Positions 7,983-16,186 of a stretch of DNA of 64,000 nucleotides are shown piece after piece. The stretch spans positions 9,346-73,345 of the forward strand of contig NZ_AAVU01000040.1 of assembly GCF_000169095.1 (NCBI RefSeq). Reading direction: 5' to 3'. The notes below the pieces were generated by a model. It saw only the letters and a list, made by a program, of their open reading frames with translations. It was not told the origin of the DNA and did no database searches. The stretch is from Lyngbya sp. PCC 8106. Its GTDB lineage: Bacteria > Cyanobacteriota > Cyanobacteriia > Cyanobacteriales > Microcoleaceae. Both the position numbers and the translations under genes were made by a program. The stretch's first letter is position 1; the number at the start of each line of letters is the position of its first letter.

Positions 7983-9557
7983 ATGAATTCTGCAACTGAT
8001 CCAACCCCAGAACCCAACCCCCAAGACCAAAAAGCGATCGCGAAGTTTCTTGAACCCCTCCTCAACTCCCCTGAACATCTCCTGGTACACAAAACCCAGA
8101 TGGGAGGAACAGAAGCCTTTATCGGTTCGGTGACACTGGACTGGTTGGATCGCAATGTGGGTTATGCTTCCCAACTTCCCCTGTTTAAACGTCACCTCAA
8201 CCCAGACACCGGAAACGTCGAACGAGTGGCAGACACCGTAGAAGACATCTTACAACGTCCCCTAGACTGGTCGCGTCAACTCCCCCTCGCCCAATACCTC
8301 GCGACTCACAAAGCCCACAAGTTCCCCGCTTTGTTGGTGGTGATCTGTCCGTCTTGGGTGAACGATCTCCAAGCGCCCCAGTGGGATGATCAAGGAAGGG
8401 CTACCGAGTCGGCGATCGCATTTGAGGGGTTGGATAGTCAGGGACAACTCGGACTGTTGCATTTGACCTCTGATGTGGCTGTGTTTGCTTTAGACGGACA
8501 ACATCGCCTGATGGGGATACAGGGCTTAATGCGACTTCTAAGAACAGGAAAACTGCAACCCTACACCAAAATCAAAAAAGCAGTTGGGGAAGCCATAACC
8601 CTCAATGATATAGAGGAGGTTTCGGCGCTAACTCCCGAGGAGATAGAAAACTTAGTCTCTGAAACGGTTGGGATAGAGTTTATTCCCGCAGTTGTGGCTG
8701 GAGAAACTCGCGCGATCGCCCGTCAACGAGTCCGATCTATCTTTGTTCACGTTAACCTGATGGCGGTGAAACTGAGTAAGGGTCAGTTAGCCCTACTCGA
8801 TGAAGATGACGGGTTCTCTATTGTAACGCGCCAGGTGGCAGTCACTCATCCTTTACTCATGGAAAAACGCGATCGCAACCCTAGAATAAACTGGGATAGT
8901 GCAACAGTAGCCTCTAAGTCTACGGTTTTAACCACCTTACAAGCCCTCAAAGAGATGACACAGCGCTATTTAGGCGATCGCTTTCCCCATTGGCTTTCGC
9001 CCAAACCGGGGTTAGTTCCCATGCGTCCCGATGATGACGAACTTGAGGAAGGGATGCAGGAGTTGCGACGGTTGTTGGATGCGTTAGCTAGTTTACCGAG
9101 TTATCAACGTCTGGAAAGAGGAGAAGAAACGCCTGTATTGAGACGGTTTAGCTTCGAGAAACCGGGGGGTGAAAGTAATATTTTGTTTCGTCCTGTGGGT
9201 CAAGTAGCGATCGCCCAGGGGTTAGGAGTGTTGGTGTTTCAGCAGCAAAAACCGTTGATGAGTTTGTTGGAAAAGTTGCGTTCTTTTGATGCGGTGGGTG
9301 GGTTTAATGGCATAGAATACCCCGAGTCTTTGTGGTATGGAGTATTGTTTGATCCCAATAAACGGCGTATTCGGGTTGCCGGGCGAGATCTGGCGGCGAA
9401 GTTGCTTGTTTATATATTGGGGGGAATAGATGAACCAATGGATCGGGCGGAGTTGCGACGAGGGTTGTCTGAGGCGAGGACATTTGAGAATAGGGCCGTT
9501 AGTTTTGAGGGGCGGTTTGTGAAGCCTAGAGAGATTAAATTACCCAAAATATTGTAA
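7983..9557 (+). CDS. dndB: DNA sulfur modification protein DndB (DGQHR domain)
   Basis: Carries the diagnostic FALDGQHRLMGIQG motif (residues about 168-181). In the Dnd system DndB is not needed for sulfur insertion but modulates it and is described as a transcriptional regulator of dndCDE. At 524 residues it is longer than many DndB proteins (about 360-380); the C-terminal third contains an extra alpha-helical segment. GTG at 7980 immediately precedes ATG at 7983; ATG is preferred. It is divergent from HNH-dndC-dndD rather than being the first gene of a dndBCDE operon. The coding region is richer in GC and HIP1 octamers than the AT-rich HNH gene, which suggests different histories. Confidence 0.92.
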   Translation: MNSATDPTPEPNPQDQKAIAKFLEPLLNSPEHLLVHKTQMGGTEAFIGSVTLDWLDRNVGYASQLPLFKRHLNPDTGNVERVADTVEDILQRPLDWSRQLPLAQYLATHKAHKFPALLVVICPSWVNDLQAPQWDDQGRATESAIAFEGLDSQGQLGLLHLTSDVAVFALDGQHRLMGIQGLMRLLRTGKLQPYTKIKKAVGEAITLNDIEEVSALTPEEIENLVSETVGIEFIPAVVAGETRAIARQRVRSIFVHVNLMAVKLSKGQLALLDEDDGFSIVTRQVAVTHPLLMEKRDRNPRINWDSATVASKSTVLTTLQALKEMTQRYLGDRFPHWLSPKPGLVPMRPDDDELEEGMQELRRLLDALASLPSYQRLERGEETPVLRRFSFEKPGGESNILFRPVGQVAIAQGLGVLVFQQQKPLMSLLEKLRSFDAVGGFNGIEYPESLWYGVLFDPNKRRIRVAGRDLAAKLLVYILGGIDEPMDRAELRRGLSEARTFENRAVSFEGRFVKPREIKLPKIL

Positions 9558-9573
9558 TTTTAAGATTTGCAAT

Positions 9574-9611
9574 TTCCTCCTTACACCTGTCGGTCAGTTA
9601 GCAAGGAGGAA
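9574..9611. terminator. Hairpin between convergent dndB and the AIPR gene
   Basis: A perfect 9-base inverted repeat, TTCCTCCTT at 9574-9582 and AAGGAGGAA at 9603-9611, lies between two convergent stop codons. The loop is 20 bases and the T-tract is weak, so termination is plausible but not certain. Confidence 0.4.
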
Positions 9612-9635
9612 TTAATGATTTTAAAAATCAAATCT

Positions 9636-10940
9636 CTATGAGTCTTGAGTTTCTTCTAGTTGCTCGATCCGTTTGCGAAGTTCTTCTACTTCTCGAGCTT
9701 GCATTATTCCTTTCAAAAAAGAGTAAGCACTGGAATATGAACTAGCCTGAGAGCCAAAGTTTGCAGGTTCTGTAGCACCTTTATTCTCTGATACATAGGT
9801 AGCGTACTGTTCACAGAAGGGTTCAAGAACACTTTCATAGTCTATTTTCCATTTCAATTGACCTTGTTTAAAAGCATCATTATCAATTAAGCAACGGAAG
9901 GCAGACAAAGCCGGTAAAAATACTCCTAATAATAGCTTTCCTTCAAGCTTTCCATCAGCAAAACAACAGTCCTTGCTACTGTATCTTTCATTCTTGTTAG
10001 CTTTTGCTGTTTTTTTCCCTTTTTCTTTTGTGCGACCCATCTTCATTCCCGATTGACTCTTCCAAAATTTCTGGCAAATTTTCTCAAGCAAAACTAATAA
10101 TTCCCAGGTGTGAGCCTCTAAGACTTCAAACGATTGATTGTTGGGATCACTTTTACGTTCTTTAAAAGCTTCTAGAGCTGCTCTTGGTTTACCAACACCA
10201 TAAACTACAGCAGAACCAGGATCTGGACAAATTTCGATATTAAGAGTAGTTAAAACTCGTAAAACATCTTTAATATCAAAACTACCACTATCACCTTGGT
10301 GATAAGCTACTTCGTCATTACCTTTTTTATTTTTTAAACTTTCCTTTATTTTGTCAAAATCTCCATTTAAGTCAGAAAGAGACTCAAGATCAACTGACAT
10401 TGAACTATTTAGCCCATCAGCCATTGCTACAATGTCATCTAACTTAATATTTGTTCTAACTTCTATTGGAACTAATGCCTCATTTAAATCAGAATATTGT
10501 TCACCTTTTGATTCTTTCTTTTTAACTTGAGCAAAGTCAATACAGTATGTTGTGTGTCCTCCATTAACTACACCATGATATTTTTTATTCGTGAATTTAA
10601 CATCAACATAAACATTATTATTTTCATCTTTATATTCTTGTATACTTTCAGCAGACAGGGATATTCCTTGATTCTTCAAACAAAAAGAATAGGGTTCAAT
10701 ATCCAAAGTTTCTAAAACTTTTTGTGCAACGCTTCCCGTAGGTTTGCCTTGATCTTTACCCGTTTTTTTGACTTTAGGTTCTCGGGGATTGACATCAAAC
10801 CAATTTTTTATTTCTTCGGTTGGGAATTCTGATGCCCGGCAGTAGAAGATTGTTCTTTGTAAACCATTTTCGCCAGCAGAAATTGTAGAGTATTGATTGT
10901 TGAAAATAGAAAACCTGATGCTTACTTCGTGGTTGTACAT
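9636..10940 (-). CDS. AIPR family protein (abortive-infection-type phage resistance)
   Basis: The region around residues 85-135 has the pattern of AIPR proteins: FCLKNQGISLSAESIQEY followed by VDVKFTNKKYHGVVNGGHTT, corresponding to the family's NQGI...V.GGQTT motifs. The family is named after a Lactococcus plasmid abortive-infection protein, and its mechanism is unknown. The 434 residues end in a short predicted coiled coil (REVEELRKRIEQLEETQ). The gene is AT-rich compared with dndB and is monocistronic, converging on dndB. A defence function fits the neighbourhood (Dnd to the left) but is inference. Confidence 0.7.
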   Translation of the reverse strand: MYNHEVSIRFSIFNNQYSTISAGENGLQRTIFYCRASEFPTEEIKNWFDVNPREPKVKKTGKDQGKPTGSVAQKVLETLDIEPYSFCLKNQGISLSAESIQEYKDENNNVYVDVKFTNKKYHGVVNGGHTTYCIDFAQVKKKESKGEQYSDLNEALVPIEVRTNIKLDDIVAMADGLNSSMSVDLESLSDLNGDFDKIKESLKNKKGNDEVAYHQGDSGSFDIKDVLRVLTTLNIEICPDPGSAVVYGVGKPRAALEAFKERKSDPNNQSFEVLEAHTWELLVLLEKICQKFWKSQSGMKMGRTKEKGKKTAKANKNERYSSKDCCFADGKLEGKLLLGVFLPALSAFRCLIDNDAFKQGQLKWKIDYESVLEPFCEQYATYVSENKGATEPANFGSQASSYSSAYSFLKGIMQAREVEELRKRIEQLEETQDS

Positions 10941-11277
10941 ATCGAGGCTCCAATCAAAAAAATAAATAAAGGTAACGTTCTTTTTCTATTTTAGCCGGAG
11001 CCAACTATTTACACATCAATAGTTATACTGAATGTTTAATTCAATATAACCTGAATTTTTATAAAATTCGTGGAAAATACTGATAACATTTAAAATAAAT
11101 GATACTTCTTGAGTGAAATACCTGATAACTTGTCTTTGGGGTATATGAAACAATACCCTTTTTTTCCGTTCATAGTTGTCGCTGCAATACACTGATCACT
11201 TCACCGGGTTTTTGGGTTGGCTGTAGGGGACTCCACTCCCATACTTGGGCGAACTCCCGCAAAAACAACACTCGAAA
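10941..11277. other. AT-rich non-coding stretch upstream of the AIPR gene
   Basis: No protein is convincing here. It should contain the leftward AIPR promoter. A 7-base inverted repeat (AACTATT at 11003-11009, AATAGTT at 11018-11024) lies 60 bases upstream of the AIPR start and could be an operator. The right part (about 11165-11277) is less AT-rich and leads into the xisH remnant; in the xisH frame a TAG at 11224-11226 closes it. Confidence 0.5.
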
Positions 11278-11343
11278 CTATATGAAGTCAAGCTAATTGT
11301 TTATGACCCAAAACGAGAGGAAATTAAGCAATGGATAAATTAG
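11278..11343 (+). pseudogene. xisH: xisH C-terminal remnant
   Basis: Reading from 11278, the frame encodes LYEVKLIVYDPKREEIKQWI, then Asn and a TAG stop at 11341-11343. This matches the C-terminus of XisH (KLIVYDP...QWIN), the partner that normally precedes xisI, and it keeps the usual overlap with the xisI start at 11331. Upstream, the same frame does not resemble XisH and reaches a stop at 11224, so roughly the first 110 codons have been lost or replaced. Confidence 0.75.
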
Positions 11344-11666
11344 AATCCTATCGACAATTGATTAAGCAAATTTTGACTGAACACAGCCAAATTACAACCC
11401 AGACTGAGACAGTGAAAGCACAACTCATTTTTGATCGTGAACATGATCATTATCAACTTGCTTATGTCGGATGGCAAGGAGATCAACGAGTATTTGGCCC
11501 GGTCATGCACTTTGATATTGAAGATGGCAAAATTTGGATTCAATATAATGGGACTGAAGATGCTGTAGCTGAAAAGTTAGTTGAGAGGGGTGTACCGACT
11601 TCAGATATTGTCTTGGGTTTTCATTCTGCTTTTAAACGTCAATTTGGCCATTATGCAACGGGATAA
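11331..11666 (+). CDS. xisI: XisI family protein
   Basis: A full-length 111-residue XisI: YRQLIKQILTEH at the start, then FDREHDHYQLAYVGWQGDQR, a DGKIWIQYNGTEDAVAEKL segment and LGFHSAFKRQF at the end. XisH and XisI were named as factors controlling excision of the fdxN element in Anabaena heterocysts, but many copies exist in cyanobacteria without such elements and a toxin-antitoxin-like role has been suggested. Here the xisH partner is broken, so this copy is an orphan and may be decaying. The ATG is preceded by an AG-rich stretch (GAGAGGAAA) at good distance. Confidence 0.9.
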   Translation: MDKLESYRQLIKQILTEHSQITTQTETVKAQLIFDREHDHYQLAYVGWQGDQRVFGPVMHFDIEDGKIWIQYNGTEDAVAEKLVERGVPTSDIVLGFHSAFKRQFGHYATG

Positions 11667-11725
11667 AAAAAGTGATTGAACCCATGCGATCGCATTGAGG
11701 GCTGTATCCTGTAGCCCGGAAGTCA

Positions 11726-11771
11726 TTGACATCCTCCTCTCCGTGAACGAAGAGGATTCCTAACAGAAAAC
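11726..11771 (-). ncRNA. Right-end hairpin, putative 3' end of TnpB omega RNA
   Basis: In IS200/IS605 elements the guide RNA of TnpB comes from the end of tnpB plus the right end, and the guide begins where the element stops. Read leftward, this stretch forms an 8-base stem with one mismatch and ends in GGATGTCAA, matching the conserved end. The 5' limit of the RNA, probably inside tnpB, is not visible. With tnpB broken it may be a relic. Confidence 0.45.
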
Positions 11772-12999
11772 CTACTGCAAAATATCAAATATTGATAACT
11801 GCACAGGTTTTTCTAGGTGGGTTGACGCTTCAACGGCTGCCGCTTCTTTAACAAAAGTCTGACGCTTGCCTCCACGTCCATTTAGAGTCTCCGAATGTCC
11901 TCCGGCGACCAAAATATTAACTGCTGCGTTACTATCTCTGTCGTGAACTGTTCCGCAATTTAAACAAGTCCATTCCCTGACAGAAAGATCTAATTTGCCA
12001 CCAACAAAACCGCAACAAGAACATTTTTGACTTGTGGGTTCCCAACGGCTAATTACTCGAAAATCACGACCATATTTTTCAGCCTTACCCTCAAGAAAAG
12101 TTCTAAACTGTCTCCATCCTAAATCGCTAATAGCCTTAGATAGCTTGTGATTCTTGACCATCCCTGCAACGTTTAAATCCTCCAAAACAATCACTTGGTT
12201 TTCGTGAATTATTCGGGTTGACAATTTGTGCAGGAAGTCTTTACGGGTGTCTTTCATCCGAGCATAGAGCTTGGCTTTCCTGACTCTTGCTCGTTCGTAC
12301 CGATTGGAACCTTTCTGTTTTCGAGATAGATTGCGGTCTAGTTTCCGCAGGTGTTTAATTCGTTTCTTCAACGGTTTGGGAGCGTCTATTTTTTCTCCTG
12401 TGCTTAGTACAGCAAATGTCTTGATTCCTAAATCAATTCCTACGCTGTTAGGTGACTCAGGCAATAGTTGTTGATTGATTTCAACAACAAAACTAAGAAA
12501 GTATCTGTTAGCTGCATCTTTAATTACAGTAACCGATGAAGGCGGGTTCGTCAAAGGTTTTGACCAGATAATCTTTAGTTTGCCAATTTTGGATAAAGAT
12601 ATCTTGTCTTCCTTCAATTTGAAACCACCAACTCTAAATCTAGCTGATTGTTTAGTGTTTCTTTTTTTAAACTTAGGTGGTCTAACTTTCTTTCCCTTCC
12701 GCTTACCTTTGCACGACTTAAAAAAGTTATGATAAGCCTGTTCTAAGTCGTTAAGCGATTGCTGTAAAGGGATGTTAGAGACCTATGCGCAACCACTCCC
12801 GTTCTACCGTTTTCTTGGCTTGGGTGATGAACCGTTTCTGGAGTTGAGAATTGCTCAGTTTCTTCTCTCCTGCCTTATAGAGTTCAATACAATGCGCTAA
12901 GGCATCATTCCACACAACCCGACAACAACCAAACAGTTTAGCCAATTTGGTTTGTTGCTCAGTTGTTGGGTAGATTCGGTACTGGTATCTTGATTTCAT
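11772..12999 (-). pseudogene. tnpB: tnpB (RNA-guided nuclease of IS605 type), frameshifted
   Basis: The ATG at 12999 begins MKSRYQYRIYPTTEQQ and runs to EREWLR; the frame then closes at about 12775, while the continuation (VSNIPLQQSLNDLEQAYHNF...) is intact one frame over, through 12774-11772. A single indel near 12780 explains it. The second part has all RuvC and zinc elements: SVGIDLGIKTFAVLS, VLEDLNVAGM, a CSCCGF...CLNCG zinc ribbon and HDRDSNAAVNIL. The C-terminus is EKPVQLSIFDILQ; QLSIF resembles the beta-clamp-binding pentapeptide. TnpB cuts DNA complementary to the element's own omega RNA. This copy should be inactive unless the frameshift is bypassed. Confidence 0.85.
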
Positions 13000-13231
13000 G
13001 GTATCATTGTACCATTGGTCTGCAACAACGACAATGGAGTTAAGGAAAGGAAGACACAGCATTACAGACCTCAAGATTCACGCTCGTCTGTGTAGTCAAG
13101 TACCGGAAACAAATATTAACAAGTGAAAGCCTAGATATGTAGCTAATCAACGTACACCTAAATAACTGTGAATCAATCTAGGTTAACCGTCCTAAAGGAC
13201 GGGGCTTGTATCCCGCTTTTATTTCGGTCAA

Positions 13232-13321
13232 AATTTACCCTCGGTTTTATTTGAGGGTCTAGAAAATGAAAGATATGGTCGAGATTATCTGATGAAACTG
13301 GATCGAAAGTTAATGAACTGA
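13232..13321 (+). pseudogene. C-terminal fragment of an unidentified protein beside the IS left end
   Basis: Immediately after the element boundary the plus strand reads NLPSVLFEGLENERYGRDYL, then MKLDRKLMN and a TGA stop. It looks like a genuine charged protein C-terminus rather than random frame, so the element probably inserted into, or brought deletion to, a gene that read rightward. The 5' part is not recognisable left of 11726. I do not recognise the family. Confidence 0.35.
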
Positions 13322-13385
13322 GTGTTTTAAAAACAATGTGTTAAAGGATTTTGGCGTGAGTGAGTGTGAGTTCAAGTGTGTTTGC

Positions 13386-13766
13386 TTAACTAGCCATTTG
13401 ATTGTTATCTGGTTTGATGAGGGCTTTTTGGACTTGAGATTTTCGCAAACGCATAAAGGGTTTACCTCCAATTAACCAGCTTAAATCAAATATCTGTTCT
13501 CCTCGATAGCTAATTTTACACCCAACGATAAACAATGAGAACCCTGAGATTTTAATTCCTGCCTTTTGAAAAGGACAGTGTATTTTTGGACAAGTTGTAC
13601 ATTTTTGCATAAGTTTTATTCCTCTCCCCACCTTATCTATAGTCCATATTTCCTCTAGTTTCAGTGATAGAGGTGCTGAAAGGAATTGACTTTGATCTTT
13701 ATCCAATGTGAGATCTATCAATGCAGAATATGGGTTAAAGTCCGTTAATTGTGTGATAGCGATCAA
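13386..13766 (-). CDS. Hypothetical protein with cysteine cluster
   Basis: Not recognised. The 126 residues contain a Cys-rich stretch KCTTCPKIHCPFQKAG (residues about 54-69), possibly a zinc site, then FSLFIVGCKISYRGEQIFDL and a basic end (MRLRKSQVQKALIKPD). A frame this long is plausible as a gene, but there is no operon support. Its start lies just before the structured-RNA element, which may have displaced the original promoter. It could be a remnant. Confidence 0.45.
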   Translation of the reverse strand: MIAITQLTDFNPYSALIDLTLDKDQSQFLSAPLSLKLEEIWTIDKVGRGIKLMQKCTTCPKIHCPFQKAGIKISGFSLFIVGCKISYRGEQIFDLSWLIGGKPFMRLRKSQVQKALIKPDNNQMAS

Positions 13767-13794
13767 ATGAGTGAGTGATAATTATCACGAGAAA

Positions 13795-14151
13795 CCTCCG
13801 GGAGTTTGGAAGCCCCGTGTCTTTAGACCGGGGAGGAAAAACGACACGAGCGGTTTTAACCGCCTGTATAAAAAAATTAATGGGGGTATGGTTGCCCCCA
13901 ACACCCATTTCTGGGGTAATGTTTGCCTCGCCAATGTTATCGGTCGGTACTTTCCACAACACACTGTCTTACCCCTCGTAGGACTGTTTAATGCTGTGGT
14001 TCTAGAGCCGGAGACTGGCCACGCATCTCCCGCTCGGAACGTTAACTCTCACCGATAACGTAGCCCTCAAGGGACTTAGGCGGGTACTAGCTACCTAAAA
14101 AGAGAGGCGCTTCGGCCCCTGCTCTTTAGGGCGGGGTGCTGACAACTGCTG
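13795..14151 (+). ncRNA. Structured RNA resembling HEARO / IscB-type omega RNA
   Basis: A GC-rich, hairpin-dense stretch without a convincing gene. Visible stems: CCCCG-(TGTC TTTA GAC)-CGGGG at 13811-13831; TGGGGGTATGGTTGCCCCCA at 13881-13900; GGAGA...TCTCC at about 14011-14031; ACGTTA...TAACGT at about 14039-14061; CCCTCAAGGG; AAGAG...CTCTT enclosing GGCGCTTCGGCC at about 14099-14128; a final CCCC...GGGG hairpin ending near 14142. The order and sequence recall HEARO RNAs, now known as guide RNAs of IscB/IsrB transposons, normally followed by the nuclease gene; none follows here. Identification is from memory of the class, and a covariance search is needed. The 95-codon frame across it (13771-14058) is not believed to be a gene. 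Confidence 0.5.
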
Positions 14152-14213
14152 AAGTTAGAATCTGAGGCTCTCAACTTATTTTAGTCTATGCTTCGGGAGA
14201 GCTTCTGTAAACC

Positions 14214-14582
14214 GGATTGACACTCCCGCGCCGTAAACGGCGGGGATTCTTGGTTCAGCGAGTCCACTTAATACAGACAGGGCGACCTATCTATACCAGA
14301 GATGGATTCTCCTCAAGCGTTTTGCTCCATTTCAGAAACCTGTTTGGGTATGCCCTACCCTACAGTTCAAAACCTAAAATCTTGGTTTCTCTGTACTTGT
14401 TGCGTTGCGCGCTAATAAGCGCACAAGCTTTCCTGTGCGGAACCCCATGACTTCAGTGCGTCAAGGTGCGCTGCCTTTCGGCGACTGGGTTTTTAGTGTG
14501 GTTGATTACCCTTTCCACAAAAGAAAGTTTAACATAAAGCCGTCCTAAAGGACGGGGCTTGTATCCCAATTTTTTCGGTCAT
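14214..14582 (-). mobile_element. Non-autonomous IS200/IS605-like element (MITE/PATE type)
   Basis: The left end (14540-14582) repeats the tnpB element's left end: palindrome CCGTCCTAAAGGACGG, GGGCTTGTATCCC, then TTTCGGTCA. The right end is TTGACACTCCCG followed by hairpin CGCCG-TAAA-CGGCG (14217-14245) and GGGGATTCT, the same design as at 11730. The 290 bases between hold no intact gene. Read leftward they contain GC-rich stems (e.g. GCGCACAAG..CTTGTGCGC around 14400-14440) and may be an omega-RNA-like remnant of a tnpB 3' end. It would need transposase in trans. Confidence 0.7.
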
Positions 14583-14694
14583 TTTCCGGATCAGTAGCTA
14601 TAAACGTTTCAATTCAAGGGGTGTAACTAATTCCGGTAAGGGTAATTATCAGTATTAGACATGATATAATCTCTATAAACCTCCCCAATACCTT

Positions 14695-15732
14695 ATGTCT
14701 GTTCCCACTTCTCTAGTTACACAGTCGCTTGATTCTCCGATTCCTGTTGATCATCTTCTGGAAGTCTTTGCTGATTTTCTCGATCTGGATGTCGGGGCGG
14801 GAGATGCAGCGACAGACACCCTGATCACCTACAAACGTCAACTGATTCAATTTCTGGACTGGTGCGATCAGAGACAGCTTCATCCGGCTGAAATTAATAA
14901 AAATGACATCAAAAAATACCGTCGTTGGATGATTGATAAAAAAGGATTTAAACCCGCAACCATTGCCTTAAAACTTTCTGTAGTACGAAGATTTTATCAA
15001 GCCGCAATGGAAAAAGGACTCCTAACTGTTAACCCCGCAACCGGGGTAAAAGCCCCTAAAGAAAAACACGATCCCGCTGAAAAAATTACCTACTTAGAAG
15101 CCTCGGAAGTAGAACAATTGTTTGCAACAATACCAGATGATGGTAGCCTGAAATCGGCACGGGATAAAGCTCTTTTGGCGATTTTAACCTTAGAAGGGCC
15201 GCGAACGGTAGAGTTGCATCGGGCGAATATTTGTGATATCGTAAGGCAGGGTAAAAATTGGGGGATTCGCGTTGAAGGAAAGCGCAATATTCGCATCGTA
15301 CCCCTAACACCCGAAATCGCTCAATTGTTGAGGGTTTATCTCGAACGCCGAGAAGCCGCAGAAGGACAGCTTAAACCCTCAAGTCCGTTGTTTGTTGCCG
15401 TCGGAAATCGGGCGGGAGGAAAACGCATTTCTCGGCGGGGAATTCGTTTAATTGTCGATGGGTATCTCAAAGAAGCCCAATTAAAACAAACGCCAGGGCG
15501 GACTTTATCCACTCACAGCTTGAGACACACGGCAGGAACTTTAGCTTTGCGATCAGGGGCGGAGTTGCGTCAGGTTCAAGATTTGTTAGGACACGCCGAT
15601 CCGCGAACCACTTGTATTTACGCCCACGTTGGCGATCGCTGGGAAAATAACCCCGCCTTGAAGTTGGGGATTAAATTTGAGAATGATAATCGTCAAGAAA
15701 TCACGGAGAATAATAAATCGTCTGAAATTTGA
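14695..15732 (+). CDS. Tyrosine-type site-specific recombinase/integrase
   Basis: N-terminal SAM-like core-binding domain (about 20-120; TLITYKRQLIQFLDWCDQRQ) and C-terminal catalytic domain (about 140-330). Catalytic residues are visible: Arg in EGPRTVELH, then HSLRHTAGTLALR (H-x-x-R), LLGHADPRTTCIYAH (His and nucleophilic Tyr). The 345 residues are XerC/phage-integrase size. It sits at the right border of the mobile-element-rich stretch, suggesting a role in island integration, though no flanking att repeat was recognised. A solo XerC-like integron-type recombinase is an alternative. The ATG at 14695 is first in frame, and the stretch 5' of it is AT-rich with TATAAT at 14665-14670. Confidence 0.9.
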   Translation: MSVPTSLVTQSLDSPIPVDHLLEVFADFLDLDVGAGDAATDTLITYKRQLIQFLDWCDQRQLHPAEINKNDIKKYRRWMIDKKGFKPATIALKLSVVRRFYQAAMEKGLLTVNPATGVKAPKEKHDPAEKITYLEASEVEQLFATIPDDGSLKSARDKALLAILTLEGPRTVELHRANICDIVRQGKNWGIRVEGKRNIRIVPLTPEIAQLLRVYLERREAAEGQLKPSSPLFVAVGNRAGGKRISRRGIRLIVDGYLKEAQLKQTPGRTLSTHSLRHTAGTLALRSGAELRQVQDLLGHADPRTTCIYAHVGDRWENNPALKLGIKFENDNRQEITENNKSSEI

Positions 15733-15811
15733 GAAAAGAAGACTCAGACTTGCTTCTACTCCTTTAATATCGCATTTTACGATCCGGAGGGAAATCTAAT
15801 TAAATAATTTA

Positions 15812-16033
15812 TTGACAATCATCTTACCTATTCGGAGTTCAATTTCAACTTTGATACTCAAAGATGTTGCTTTTTTCACTCGAACCAGCACTCAATTGCT
15901 AAACGATCCGACAGCAGGAGATGACTTTGGACAGCGAATGATTGCCACTAAAGTTCCCGAAGCCGACCCAATATTTGGATTGGGAATTGTCAGCTTGATT
16001 TGGTATTTTACCCGAAAAAAAACCGTGAATTAA
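15812..16033 (+). pseudogene. C-terminal fragment with PEP-CTERM sorting signal
   Basis: The last 27 residues read VPEADPIFGLGIVSLIWYFT followed by RKKTVN: a Val-Pro-Glu motif, one hydrophobic span and a basic tail. This is the exosortase-processed PEP-CTERM signal seen on secreted cyanobacterial proteins. The preceding 45 residues (TIILPIRSSISTLILKD...) have no signal peptide and the frame start is arbitrary, so this is probably the end of a decayed secreted protein. The rest of 15733-16186 shows no gene. Confidence 0.5.
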
Positions 16034-16186
16034 ATCGAGCTAGATTTGATGTTGGGTGAATTAACAATTATAAATCACTCAACATCAGCCAATCTTAGTT
16101 TTGGCGATCGCCGACCTTTCAGCTTTCGATCCGGGGGAGCCTATTGGCTAGCGATAACGATTTTTTTTCATAAAAAAACCCGGCTT

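Larger units (their letters stand above)
11726..13230 (-). mobile_element. IS200/IS605-family element carrying only tnpB
   Basis: The right end (11728-11764) has a hairpin CCTCTcCG-TGAA-CGaAGAGG and the TTGACATCC box typical of cyanobacterial tnpB elements. The left end has the palindrome CCGTCCTAAAGGACGG at 13187-13202 followed by GGGCTTGTATCCC and TTTCGGTCA (13222-13230). The same left end occurs at 14540-14582. There is no tnpA, so mobility would depend on a transposase elsewhere. tnpB is frameshifted. The exact ends are inferred from the shared left-end sequence. Confidence 0.75.

Noticed and set aside
13775..13788. Palindrome GTGATAATTATCAC as a Zur operator
   Set aside because: It lacks the central base of the 7-1-7 sites seen elsewhere and has no zinc gene beside it; more likely part of the mobile-element border.
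13771..14058. 95-codon open frame over the structured RNA
   Set aside because: The sequence is dominated by RNA hairpins and the frame has no protein-like composition or operon context; the RNA interpretation explains it better.
14217..14450. 77-codon open frame inside the non-autonomous element
   Set aside because: It begins inside the right-end hairpin and runs antisense to the element's likely RNA; no recognisable domain.
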